Assembly (NCBI RefSeq): GCF_052068095.1 | Contig: NZ_JBQHDG010000005.1 | Location: forward strand, 372,001 to 436,000 | DNA: 64,000 bases | DNA from: Phytohabitans sp052068095 | GTDB lineage: Bacteria > Actinomycetota > Actinomycetes > Mycobacteriales > Micromonosporaceae | Direction: 5' to 3' | Part shown: positions 16,182 to 24,107 of the stretch, piece by piece | Layout of the letters: every line of letters starts with the position of its first letter | Numbering within the stretch: the stretch's first letter is position 1 | Notes under the pieces: generated by a model | Database searches by the model: none | Seen by the model: the letters and a program-made list of their open reading frames with translations, nothing else | What the model was told of the DNA's origin: nothing | Translations under genes and position numbers: made by a program

Positions 16182-16720
16182 GGCTGGTCCTGGTGGATCG
16201 CGCCGTCGCTGATCAGCCAGCGGCCGTCGGGATAGAGGGTCGCGGTGGCGGTCGCCACGTATCGGCCACCCACGGTGCCGGGCACGGGCTTTTTGCTCTT
16301 TGCGTAGACCATCTTGTATCCCGAGGAGTCGATGCAGTCCTGAATGGACACCGTTGGCGGATCGGCGGTCAGGTCGAGCGCGCTCACTCGCGGATCGGAA
16401 ACCATCTTTCCGGTGCGCACGGCGCCGTGCGTCTCGAGGTCGCGCACGGTGTCTCTGACCCGGGTGAGCAGGGGGTCGGCCAGATACTTCGCCAGAGCGG
16501 GATGGGTGGGATCCGGATCGGCCGACGCGTCGCGCGACGCCGCGAGATAACCGTTGTACGCGGCCAGCGCGGCCTTTGACGCGGCACCCGCGTCCGGGCC
16601 GGCGGAGGCGGCCGTGCTCGGTGCGGCGACGGGAGGCGTGGCCTCGCCGGATGACGAACAGGCGCCGACGAGCAGCGCCACAAGGACCGCAGAGGCTCGG
16701 CCCAGGTGCTTTGCGGGCAA
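16175..16720 (-). CDS. Lipoprotein, first gene of the Tad operon
   Basis: 181-residue probable lipoprotein. The TTG at 16720 follows GGGGGAGAGGAAACACCG and starts MPAKHLGRASAVLVALLVGA, with a lipobox LVGAC and the modified Cys at about residue 21, then SSSGEATPPVAAP. The mature domain has one more cysteine pair (QDCIDSSGYK and final QDQPC) and YVATATATLYPDGRWLISDG, the pattern of a small NTF2-like or related fold; I do not assign a function. It is the promoter-proximal gene of the twelve-gene operon, overlapping the next gene by seven bases. An upstream longer frame to 16908 is unlikely. Confidence 0.72.
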   Translation of the reverse strand: MPAKHLGRASAVLVALLVGACSSSGEATPPVAAPSTAASAGPDAGAASKAALAAYNGYLAASRDASADPDPTHPALAKYLADPLLTRVRDTVRDLETHGAVRTGKMVSDPRVSALDLTADPPTVSIQDCIDSSGYKMVYAKSKKPVPGTVGGRYVATATATLYPDGRWLISDGAIHQDQPC

Positions 16721-17095
16721 CGGTGTTTCCTCTCCCCCTGGCGCGCGCCCGGTGCCTCCGAACCGCTCGCGTGCCGTGTCTTTCCCGTGCTGTCGTGCCC
16801 CCCAGGCGATGTGTGCATTGAGAACCGTCGCCGCGCGGTCGGCGGACGGCTGGTGCTCTCACCCAGATGGGCAGCATAGGCTGACTGCCGCCAATGCAAC
16901 AGAGGCAATCCAAATGATCACGCCGAGTGATGATCGTCGGCGGCCGGATGCTGGGAAGGGTGCGATGGAGATCGATTGGCCGGATCCCGGTGTCAGTGCC
17001 CATGTGCACGCGTATCCCGGACATCCGGCATCGCTTGGCGTCCGGTGCGCCAACGTGGTTTCCCGCAACCAACTGTTCACCGTGCGTGGCGCTTG
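16721..17095. other. Divergent intergenic region of the Tad operon and prepilin peptidase gene
   Basis: 375 bases with no gene I can support. It must hold the promoters of the minus-strand Tad operon and the plus-strand prepilin peptidase. A possible minus-strand -10 (TATGCT, complement of 16873-16878) is preceded by TTGCAT at 15-bp spacing, which is short. No clear palindrome or repeat was found. Six-frame reading shows only shadow frames. Confidence 0.4.
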
Positions 17096-17815
17096 ATGGG
17101 CAGGATTCTGGCAGCCGCCGTCGTGGGCCTGTTGCTCGGCCCGTTACTGCGCGCGCAGGTGTTCACACACACCGTGCCGGCTGGCGAGCCGTGGCGACAC
17201 GGTTGCCCGCACTGCCAAGCCCGGCTGCACAGCGCTTTCCTGCCGCCCACCGGCCGCTGCCCGCGGTGTCGCGCGCGGATCGGGCCGCCGCCGGCCCTGG
17301 TCGAGGTGGTGGCCGCGGCGGCGCTCGCGGTGGTCGCCTGGCGGGTGCGCGAGCCGCTCCCACTGCTCGCCGTCGCGTGGGTCGCGTTGTTCGGCGTCGT
17401 ACTGGCCCATGTGGACGCTACCGTGCGCCGATTGCCCGACCGGCTGACGTTTCCGGCCGCCGGCGGTGCGCTGGTCCTGTTTGGACTGTCCGCAGTGGTC
17501 GACGGCGAGTACGGCCACCTTGCCTCCGCGGTGGCATGCGCTCTGGCACTCGCGGCCTTCTATCTCGTACTGGTGCTCATCTCACCTAACGGGATGGGTC
17601 TCGGCGACGCCAAGGCCGCGCTCGCGGTGGGTCTGGTGGCCGGCTGGTTCGGCTGGGGGATCGCGGTCGCCGCGGCGGTCGCCGGTTTCCTCCTCGCCGG
17701 CCTCTACGCCGCGGCGCTGCTCCTGCTGCGCCGAGCCGGCCGCAAGGACCACATCGCACACGGCCCGTTTCTGCTGCTGGGCGGGCTCGTCGCGATCGCC
17801 CTGCTGGCGGTGTAG
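17096..17815 (+). CDS. Prepilin peptidase (type IV / Tad A24 family)
   Basis: 239-residue membrane aspartyl protease that cleaves pilin leaders and may N-methylate them. Two zinc-type CxxC pairs at C37/C40 (HGCPHC) and C55/C58 (GRCPRC) and the second catalytic segment GMGLGDAKAALA with Asp near 170 are present; the first catalytic Asp is in HVDATVRRLPDRLTF near residue 106. About seven hydrophobic helices follow. The presence of the Cys-containing N-terminal domain makes it a full PilD-type enzyme rather than the short TadV. It is divergent from the Tad operon it presumably serves. Start ATG 17096 fits the first helix (MGRILAAAVVGLLLG). Confidence 0.85.
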   Translation: MGRILAAAVVGLLLGPLLRAQVFTHTVPAGEPWRHGCPHCQARLHSAFLPPTGRCPRCRARIGPPPALVEVVAAAALAVVAWRVREPLPLLAVAWVALFGVVLAHVDATVRRLPDRLTFPAAGGALVLFGLSAVVDGEYGHLASAVACALALAAFYLVLVLISPNGMGLGDAKAALAVGLVAGWFGWGIAVAAAVAGFLLAGLYAAALLLLRRAGRKDHIAHGPFLLLGGLVAIALLAV

Positions 17816-17851
17816 GTCGCTCACTCAAGAGCCGGGCCGCGAGCACCCCAG

Positions 17852-17880
17852 GGGGCGCTCCGGCACTGCCGGAGCGCCCC
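17852..17880. terminator. Bidirectional hairpin terminator
   Basis: Perfect 13-bp stem GGGGCGCTCCGGC (17852-17864) with its complement (17868-17880) and a 3-nt loop. It lies between the convergent prepilin peptidase and the protease genes and can serve both. No strong T run is present on either side. Confidence 0.75.
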
Positions 17881-17890
17881 ACGAAATCAC

Positions 17891-19594
17891 CTACGGGCGG
17901 GCGCCCCACCTCGGGCGCTCGGTGACCGCGGCGTACGCGTCGACGACGCCGTACCCGTAGAAGCCGTTGAAGTTCGTGCCGCCTGCGCAGTAGGCGTTGA
18001 ACTCCGGCTCCCGACCCTCGTTGGTGTACGTCTGGAGGCGCGGCTCCGGGCAGGCGTGCTCGGCGGCCGTGCGCAGCAGCTGGTTTTCCACCTTCCACGG
18101 CTCCAGCGTCAGGCCGCCGCGGTGCCGGTCGCGGTGGCCGAACTCGCTGACGATCAGCGAGGCGACACCGGCGGCGTGCGGGGCGGCCATCGAGGTGCCC
18201 TGGAGGTACGTGTAGTACACGCAGGTGCCGTTCGGGCAGAGCTTGACGACCGCACCCTCGCCGGCCGGCGTGATGTTGCCGTCGGCGTCGACCAGCGGCG
18301 GGTCCTCCTCCTGGAGCGGCTTGAGCGGGTACGTCGACAGGATCATGTTTTCGTCGGTGCGGAACGTCGGCGTGCCGAAGCCGTCCCGGAACCAGCCACC
18401 CGGCGCCGACACGGAGATCTGCTCGGTGCCGTAGTTGGAGAAGTCCGACTTCTTGCCGGACGGCCCGAGCGCCGAGACGCCGATCACGAACGGGCCCTCG
18501 GCCGGCATGGTCCAGCAGGACCGGTTGTCGATCTGCCGGGTGTAAGCCGGTGCGCCGTAGTCCGGGCTGATCGTGTCAGGCAGCGGCTTGCCGAGGTCGG
18601 TGTGCTCGTTGCCGAGCGCGCCGACGAGCGTGACGCCGCGCAGGTGGGCGTACGTCAACGCGCGCGTCATGGCCCGGAGGACGGCCCGCTGCTCGGCCTT
18701 CGCCGCCGCGCTGTCCGCGGAGTTGTCGAGGCAGTTGTACAGCCACGGGTCGACGAAGAACGACATGTTGACCACGTCGATGCCGGCGTCGGCGGCGTAC
18801 GTCAGCGCGTTGACGACCGGCTCCAGGAAGAAGAAGCCGGAGTCCTGGCCGCCCTTGAGCTCGACAAGGGTCACGTTGGGCGCGACGCCGGAGACGCCGA
18901 GGCCGTTGACGGCGGCGCCGATCGTGCCGGCCACGTGGGTGCCGTGGCCGCCGTCGTCCGTGCCGACCGGGTCGAGGCAGCTCGGCACCTCGCACGCGCC
19001 GTCGATGTCGGTCAGGTCGGGCGCGAAGTTGCGGGAGAGGCCGCGGCTGAAGTTGGGCGCCAGGTCGGGGTGGCTGGCGTCGAGGCCGGTGTCGAGGATG
19101 CCCACCGTGACGCCCTTGTCGCCGGGCTGCTCGCGGCGCGACTCGTCCGAGCGCACCATCTCCAGGCCCCAGAGCTTGTCGTCGAGCGGGTCGAGCCCGG
19201 CCGAGGCGTGGCCCGTGCCCTTGCTCTTGCCGGTCGTGCCGGCCAGCAGGTTTTCCTGCTCGACCGCGTCGACCTTCGGGGCGTTCGGCGCGTAGCCGAT
19301 CGCGCGGCGCTGTGCCGCACCCACCAGCGCGCCGTCCGCGGCGGCGCGGCTGGCGAAGTCGGTGCGGGCGGACTTCACCTGAAACACGCCGACGCTGTCG
19401 TTGCGGGCGACCACCGTGCCGCCGGCGGCGGTGATCGCGGCGACCGCCGCGTCGGCCGCGACGCCGTCTTCGGCGACCACGGTGTACTCCGTAGTGGTGG
19501 CGGGCGCCGCGCTCGACGGTCCGGTCGGGACGATCGCCACGAGGGCCAGCGACGTCGCGGTGGCGATCGCTCCGGCCATCAGTCTCTTGCTCAC
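17891..19594 (-). CDS. Secreted S8 family serine peptidase (subtilisin-like)
   Basis: 567-residue exported subtilase. GTG 19594 follows GAGAGGAAA; the longer frame to 19681 adds 29 residues with no signal character. After the signal peptide comes an inhibitor-I9-like propeptide (residues about 35-120). The catalytic triad is Asp168 (VGILDTGLDASHPDL), His220 (GHGTHVAGTI) and Ser468 (QGTSMAAPHAAGVASL), with oxyanion Asn329 in ALGNEHTD. It probably degrades extracellular proteins. No C-terminal P-domain is visible. It shares a divergent gap of 118 bp with dgt containing a palindrome. Confidence 0.92.
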   Translation of the reverse strand: MSKRLMAGAIATATSLALVAIVPTGPSSAAPATTTEYTVVAEDGVAADAAVAAITAAGGTVVARNDSVGVFQVKSARTDFASRAAADGALVGAAQRRAIGYAPNAPKVDAVEQENLLAGTTGKSKGTGHASAGLDPLDDKLWGLEMVRSDESRREQPGDKGVTVGILDTGLDASHPDLAPNFSRGLSRNFAPDLTDIDGACEVPSCLDPVGTDDGGHGTHVAGTIGAAVNGLGVSGVAPNVTLVELKGGQDSGFFFLEPVVNALTYAADAGIDVVNMSFFVDPWLYNCLDNSADSAAAKAEQRAVLRAMTRALTYAHLRGVTLVGALGNEHTDLGKPLPDTISPDYGAPAYTRQIDNRSCWTMPAEGPFVIGVSALGPSGKKSDFSNYGTEQISVSAPGGWFRDGFGTPTFRTDENMILSTYPLKPLQEEDPPLVDADGNITPAGEGAVVKLCPNGTCVYYTYLQGTSMAAPHAAGVASLIVSEFGHRDRHRGGLTLEPWKVENQLLRTAAEHACPEPRLQTYTNEGREPEFNAYCAGGTNFNGFYGYGVVDAYAAVTERPRWGARP

Positions 19595-19640
19595 ATCTGT
19601 TTCCTCTCGTTGAGGCTTCAGCCGAGCATCCAACCGGAAC

Positions 19641-19657
19641 GATGTTTCGAAAACATC
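19641..19657. promoter_or_regulatory. Palindrome GATGTTT-CGA-AAACATC between protease gene and dgt
   Basis: A 7-bp perfect inverted repeat with a CGA centre, 17 bases long in all. It lies 47 bases before the protease start and 55 bases before dgt. Size and symmetry fit a repressor operator; the regulator is unknown. A candidate dgt -10 (TAACGT, 19701-19706) with ATG at 19713 would give a leaderless transcript. Confidence 0.45.
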
Positions 19658-19712
19658 AAGATCGCCAACCGATGAACTCACGCTCGCCGAGCTGCTGAGT
19701 TAACGTCTGATC

Positions 19713-21227
19713 ATGGATCCGCGGGCCCGGCGCTTGTTCGGCGGCACCGCGATCGCGCCCGGCGACCTCGCGGCGAGTCCGTTCCGGGTCGATCGCGACC
19801 GCATCGTCAGCTCGCCGTTCTTCAGCCGGCTCGGCGGCGTAACCCAGGTGATCAGTCCGGGTGGCTCCGGGCTGCTGGTGCACAACAGGCTCACCCACAG
19901 CCTCAAGGTCGCCCAGGTGGCACGCGCGATCGCCGAGCGGCTGATCGCCGACGAGCGCTACAGCGGCCTGCTCGACGAGTTGGGCGGGTGCGACCCCGAC
20001 GTGGTGGAGGCGGCCGCACTCGCCCACGACCTCGGTCACCCGCCCTTCGGGCACCTCGGCGAGCAGGTGCTCGACCGGCTGGCCCGCCAGCGGCTCGGGC
20101 TGGCCGACGGCTTCGAGGGCAACGCGCAGTCGTACCGGATCGTGACCAGCACCGAGATCCGCCGCGCGACGACGATCGGCCTCGACCTCACCGCGGCGGT
20201 GCGCGCGGCGATGCTCAAATACCCGTGGACCCGCCACTCGTACCCGCAGCCGCACCCCCGCCACCTCCACCCGGCGCCGCGCGGTGCGAGCCCGTCACCC
20301 GGCGACCTGGACGGCGGCTCGGCCAAGTTCGGCGCGTACACGACCGAGGTGGCGGACATGCGGCAGGCACGCGAGCCGTTCGCCGGGCGGATCGCCGACT
20401 GGCAGCAGACCGTCGAGGCGTCCGTGATGGACACCGCCGACGACATCGCGTACGCCATCCACGACGTGGAGGACTTCCACCGGGTGGGCGTACTCCAGCA
20501 GGGCTCGGTGGCCACCGAGCTGATCGCGTGGCAGAACGAGGTCGCCGAGCTGCGCAAGCTTCCCGACGCCGAGCTGGACGTCGGCACACGACGCCCCGGC
20601 CGGTCGGTCGAGCGGCTGCGCCGCCAGCTGCACCGCAAGGACGGGTGGATCAGCGACGACGAGGCGTTCGCGGCGGCGGTCGAGCAGGTGCGGCACGAAC
20701 TCGTCGACGGCCTGCTCGCCGCACCGTTCGACGGCTCGGTCGAGGCCGAGCAGTACGTCGCCCGCTTCTCCGCACAGTGGACCCGCCGCCTGATCGGCGC
20801 GATCACGGTGGCGCCACACCCGCCGCTGCGATCCGGCCACGTGATGCTCGCGCCCGCACAGTGGCACGAGGTGCAGGTGCTTAAGTTCGTCCACCAGGGC
20901 TTCGTGCTCGCCCGGCCCGACCTGGCGCTGCACCAGCGCGGCCAGGCCAGCCTGCTCACGACCCTGGTCGAGGCGCTGTACGAGTGGCTGCTCGACCCGG
21001 ACGAGCAGGCCCGCCTACCCCGGCGCCTGCACGATCTGGTGGAGCTGGCCGACGCCGAGCTGGAAGCCATGGACGCGACTGCCACCGCCCCGGAACGCGC
21101 GGTGCAGGCCCGCGGTCGCGCGGTGATCGACTTCGTGGCCGCGCTGACCGACAGCCAGGCCGTAGCCCTCCTCGACGCGCTCTCCGGCCGCTCCCGCCAA
21201 CTCTGGACGGACGCTTTCGTCCTCTAG
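19713..21227 (+). CDS. dgt: Deoxyguanosinetriphosphate triphosphohydrolase-like HD protein
   Basis: 504-residue HD-domain enzyme expected to split dGTP (or other dNTPs) into nucleoside and triphosphate. HD-fold metal ligands are visible in RLTHSLKVAQVARAIAERL (His near 58), ALAHDLGHPPFGHLGEQVLD (HD near 104-105) and MDTADDIAYAIHDVEDF (Asp near 245). FEGNAQSYRIV is also characteristic of the family, and the protein length is typical of the actinobacterial form. The N-terminal ATG is preceded by TAACGT and no Shine-Dalgarno, suggesting leaderless expression. The usual neighbour dnaG is not seen, so this is an isolated copy. Confidence 0.9.
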   Translation: MDPRARRLFGGTAIAPGDLAASPFRVDRDRIVSSPFFSRLGGVTQVISPGGSGLLVHNRLTHSLKVAQVARAIAERLIADERYSGLLDELGGCDPDVVEAAALAHDLGHPPFGHLGEQVLDRLARQRLGLADGFEGNAQSYRIVTSTEIRRATTIGLDLTAAVRAAMLKYPWTRHSYPQPHPRHLHPAPRGASPSPGDLDGGSAKFGAYTTEVADMRQAREPFAGRIADWQQTVEASVMDTADDIAYAIHDVEDFHRVGVLQQGSVATELIAWQNEVAELRKLPDAELDVGTRRPGRSVERLRRQLHRKDGWISDDEAFAAAVEQVRHELVDGLLAAPFDGSVEAEQYVARFSAQWTRRLIGAITVAPHPPLRSGHVMLAPAQWHEVQVLKFVHQGFVLARPDLALHQRGQASLLTTLVEALYEWLLDPDEQARLPRRLHDLVELADAELEAMDATATAPERAVQARGRAVIDFVAALTDSQAVALLDALSGRSRQLWTDAFVL

Positions 21228-21314
21228 CCAGCTCGCCGCCCCAGCCTGGGACCCAAGAGGGCAGCCTGTCACCGCCTGGGCGGGTGTACGGGAGCCCTCC
21301 TCAGAATTCATCCC

Positions 21315-21445
21315 CAAGAGGGCTGCCCTCTTGAGGGCGAAGCGCGACCAACGGCGGACGGGTGAGGCCGCGGGAGCAGCGGTCCGGACCACGACGGAGA
21401 TCGCGGTAGCTCAAACCTGGATCTTGAAGTTGGCCCTTCAGTAGG
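21315..21445 (-). repeat. Dispersed repeat family, copy B (truncated form)
   Basis: The complement reads GAAGGGCCAACTTC, then TTGAGCTACCGCGATCTCC and a GTCCGGACCGCTGCTCCCGC core, the same core as copies A, C and D. It ends at a 19-bp perfect palindrome CAAGAGGGC-T-GCCCTCTTG (21315-21333). A further CCAAGAGGGCAGCC lies at 21253-21266. The ~240-bp middle section seen in A and D is absent, so B looks like a deleted copy. It occupies most of the 322-bp gap between dgt and the XRE gene. Confidence 0.8.
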
Positions 21446-21549
21446 GCTGAGATGAGTGAACTAAGCCAATTGTTCCGTCACCGTTCGGGGTCTTCACGAC
21501 ATCAGGGGCAGCGCATACCGTCGATTTAAGACGGTCCCCGGGAGCTGCG

Positions 21550-22740
21550 ATGCGATCGACGCTCGGCGCTCAACTGTCCGCCCTGCGCCGACGGCGGGCC
21601 ATGTCGCAGCGCGACCTGGCCGAGCGGGCCGGCGTCTCGGTCGACCTAGTGCGCAAGCTTGAGCAGGGGCAGCGCCACGCCACCCGGATCGCCAGCCTCA
21701 CCGCGCTGGCCAACGCGCTCGACGTCACTCCCGCGGATCTGCTCGGCAAGCCGCGCGGGTTGCCGGCGGGGCGGGTGAGCGGCGAGGTGGGCGCGATCAG
21801 GCGGGCCGTGCTTGGCGTGCGGGAGCCCGCGGTGGAGCCGCCCGTGCTCGACGACCTGCGCACGGAGGGGCGGGAGGCGTGGCGCCTCTACTGGGCGGGC
21901 CGCTACGCCGAACTCGCCCGCGATCTGCCCGCCCTGATCGCCGGCGCGCGGGCGGCGGTCGAGGCGGCCACCGACAGGGCGGCCGCCGCGGCGACGCTTG
22001 CCGAGTTGTTGCAGCTCACCGCGTCGCTGCTGGCCCACCTCGCGCACGAGGACCTGGCCCACCTCGCCCTCGCGGAGGCCGTGCGTGCCGCCGAGGCCTC
22101 CGGCGACGAGCTGCTCTTCGCCGGCCAGCAGGCCACCCGTTCGTGGGTGCTGTCCCGCCAGGGCCTGTGGTCGGAGGCCGAGCACGTCGCGGTGACCGCG
22201 GCCGAGCAGGTGGAGCCGGCGCTGTCGCGGGCCTCCATCGACCAGGTCGCGGTCTGGGGCGAGCTGCTGCGCTACGGCACCACGGCCGTGGCGCGCTCCG
22301 GCCGCCAGTCCGAGGCGCAGGAGATGCTCGGGTTGGTCCGCGCCGCCGCCGCGCGGATGGCGGGGGACCAGCGCAGCACGTACGTCGGGATGGCGTTCGG
22401 CCCGACGGTCGCGGCGATGAAGGCCGTGGACGTGGCGATCGCCGCCGACCGCCCGCGGCAGGCGATCAAGCTGGCCGAGCGGGTCGAGCACCCCGAGGCG
22501 GCGCCCACCGCGATGCACGCCCGCTACCTGCTCAACGTGGCGTGGGCGCAGATGACCGACTGGCGTTCGCAGGACGCGGTCGACACGTTGCGCACGGTCG
22601 AAGCCCTGGCGGCGGAGATGCTGCCGCACCAGACGATCGTCCACACGATCATCGCCGAGCTGTTGCCGCGGCGGCGCAAGCAGCGCCTACCCGGCCTCGT
22701 GGGTCTTGCCGAGCGGATCGGCATCGCGGCCGGCGGGTAG
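21550..22740 (+). CDS. XRE family regulator with TPR-like C-terminal domain
   Basis: 396-residue regulator. N-terminal Cro/CI-type helix-turn-helix: LGAQLSALRRRRAMSQRDLA, VSVDLVRKLEQGQRHATRIA at residues 5-50. The rest is Ala-rich and alpha-helical, with repeated LAHLAHEDLAHLALAEAVRA and other blocks that look like TPR helices, a layout common in Streptomyces/Micromonospora signalling regulators. The ligand or partner is unknown. It is followed by a hairpin terminator and then a small Cys protein, itself followed by an ABC exporter operon. Start ATG 21550 is preceded by GGGAGCTGCG. Confidence 0.85.
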   Translation: MRSTLGAQLSALRRRRAMSQRDLAERAGVSVDLVRKLEQGQRHATRIASLTALANALDVTPADLLGKPRGLPAGRVSGEVGAIRRAVLGVREPAVEPPVLDDLRTEGREAWRLYWAGRYAELARDLPALIAGARAAVEAATDRAAAAATLAELLQLTASLLAHLAHEDLAHLALAEAVRAAEASGDELLFAGQQATRSWVLSRQGLWSEAEHVAVTAAEQVEPALSRASIDQVAVWGELLRYGTTAVARSGRQSEAQEMLGLVRAAAARMAGDQRSTYVGMAFGPTVAAMKAVDVAIAADRPRQAIKLAERVEHPEAAPTAMHARYLLNVAWAQMTDWRSQDAVDTLRTVEALAAEMLPHQTIVHTIIAELLPRRRKQRLPGLVGLAERIGIAAGG

Positions 22741-22750
22741 GACGTGTTGT

Positions 22751-22780
22751 CCCCGTGCCGCACGTTCGGCGGCGACGGGG
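22751..22780 (+). terminator. Hairpin after the XRE gene
   Basis: CCCCGT (22751-22756) pairs with ACGGGG (22775-22780), continuing with GCCGC/GCGGC on the inside and one bulged G. It begins 11 bases after the stop codon, consistent with termination, but the following T run is weak. Confidence 0.5.
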
Positions 22781-22858
22781 TAGCCCATCGCGCCACACCG
22801 GGGTGGTCGCCCATCGCCGTACGTTCCCTCAGTTCGATCTGACGATGGGGGTGAGAGC

Positions 22859-23086
22859 ATGGCCGACGGCGAACATACGCCGACCCGGCCGTCCTGGAAG
22901 TGCTCGTCATGCGGCTCGGACTGGCCGTGTGACGACGCTCGGGACCAGCTCTACAAGGAGTACGGCGAGCAGCGGGTCAACCTCGCCGTCTACATGGCGA
23001 CGCAGCTCGGCCACGCGGCCGGGGAGCTGCCGGGCGTGTCGACCACCGAGCTGTACCAGCGCTTCATAGCCTGGACCCGCCCGTAG
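22859..23086 (+). CDS. Small Cys-rich protein of unknown function
   Basis: 75-residue protein with a putative zinc site: WKCSSCGSDWPCDDARDQLY gives Cys-x2-Cys-x5-Cys at residues 15-24. The rest (YKEYGEQRVNLAVYMATQLG, then LPGVSTTELYQRFIAWTRP) looks like a helical pair. GGGGGTGAG precedes the ATG at normal distance. I recognise it only as a conserved small partner often found after XRE/TPR regulators in Micromonosporaceae, with no known role. Its stop codon TAG lies inside a 16-bp palindrome in front of the ABC operon. Confidence 0.75.
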   Translation: MADGEHTPTRPSWKCSSCGSDWPCDDARDQLYKEYGEQRVNLAVYMATQLGHAAGELPGVSTTELYQRFIAWTRP

Positions 23087-23098
23087 TACATGTACTAC
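23083..23098. promoter_or_regulatory. 16-bp perfect palindrome GTAGTACATGTACTAC upstream of the ABC exporter operon
   Basis: Perfect dyad, centred 45 bases before the ATP-binding gene and overlapping the stop codon of the small protein at 22859-23086. It has the size of a dimeric repressor site; the XRE regulator at 24986 at the end of the same operon is a candidate binder. Confidence 0.6.
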
Positions 23099-23135
23099 AG
23101 TTTGGAGGAGCCTTTAGACGAGACGGGGGATACGT

Positions 23136-24107
23136 ATGACCGTCGTGAGGCAGCTGCGGACACCGGCGGCGGTTGTGGAGCCGTCCGACGATCTCGCCGC
23201 GATCGAGGTCCATGACCTCCGGATGCGTTACGGCACCAACGATGTGCTCGATGGGGTCAGCTTCACCGCCCACCGCGGCGAGGTGCTCGCGCTGCTCGGG
23301 CCAAACGGCGCTGGCAAGACCACCACGATCGAGATCCTCGAGGGCTTCCGGATCCGTTCGGCGGGCGAGGTGCGGGTGCTCGGCGTCGACCCCGGCCACG
23401 GCGACGAGCGGTGGCGGGCCCGGCTTGGCGTGGTGCTCCAGTCGTGGCGTGACCACGGCAAGTGGCAGGTGCGCGAGATCCTCGCCCACCTCGGGCTCTA
23501 CTACCGGCCGTATTCCACGCCGCGGATCACCCGTCCGTGGGATGTCGACGACCTGATCGACGCGGTCGGCCTGACCCCGCACGCGGGCAAGCGGGTCAGC
23601 CAGCTGTCCGGCGGCCAGCGGCGCCGGCTCGACGTGGCGATCGGCATCGTGGGCCGACCCGAGATGCTCTTCCTCGACGAGCCGACCGCCGGCTTCGACC
23701 CCGAGGCTCGCCGCGAGTTCCACGATCTCGTGCACCGGCTCTCCGACATCGACGACACCACGATCCTGCTGACCACACACGACCTCGACGAGGCGGAAAA
23801 GCTCGCTGACCGCATCCTCATCCTGGCCGGCGGCGCGATCATCGCGGACGGCTCGCCCGACCAGCTCTCCCGCGGCGTCGCCGCCGACGCCGAGGTGCGG
23901 TGGAGCCGCGACGGCGAGCGGTTCGTGCACGCCACCAGCGACGCCACCCGGTTCGTGCGGGAGCTGTTCCAGCAGTACGGCGAGGCCGTCACCGATCTCG
24001 AGGTACGCCGCGCCAGCCTGGAGGACACCTACATGGCCTTCGTCCGGGAGTACGAGTCGGGACGCGGCGTGGCGGCCCTGCGCGCGTTCGAGGAGGTCAC
24101 CCGATGA
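23136..24107 (+). CDS. ABC transporter ATP-binding protein (drug/antibiotic exporter type)
   Basis: 323-residue ATPase, predicted cytoplasmic, driving export together with the permease next to it. Walker A GPNGAGKTTT near residue 55, the signature LSGGQRRRLDVAIG near 160, Walker B EMLFLDEPTAGFDPEAR near 185, and H-loop LLTTHDLDEAEK near 215. The long C-terminal region is typical of CcmA/DrrA-like exporters. ATG 23136 lies downstream of the palindrome. The stop overlaps the permease start (ATGA). Confidence 0.9.
   Translation: MTVVRQLRTPAAVVEPSDDLAAIEVHDLRMRYGTNDVLDGVSFTAHRGEVLALLGPNGAGKTTTIEILEGFRIRSAGEVRVLGVDPGHGDERWRARLGVVLQSWRDHGKWQVREILAHLGLYYRPYSTPRITRPWDVDDLIDAVGLTPHAGKRVSQLSGGQRRRLDVAIGIVGRPEMLFLDEPTAGFDPEARREFHDLVHRLSDIDDTTILLTTHDLDEAEKLADRILILAGGAIIADGSPDQLSRGVAADAEVRWSRDGERFVHATSDATRFVRELFQQYGEAVTDLEVRRASLEDTYMAFVREYESGRGVAALRAFEEVTR

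Noticed and set aside
15279..17072. 597-codon frame running through the Tad operon promoter
   Set aside because: The upstream half crosses the lipoprotein gene and promoter region and lacks a signal; GTG 16181 starts a proper signal peptide.
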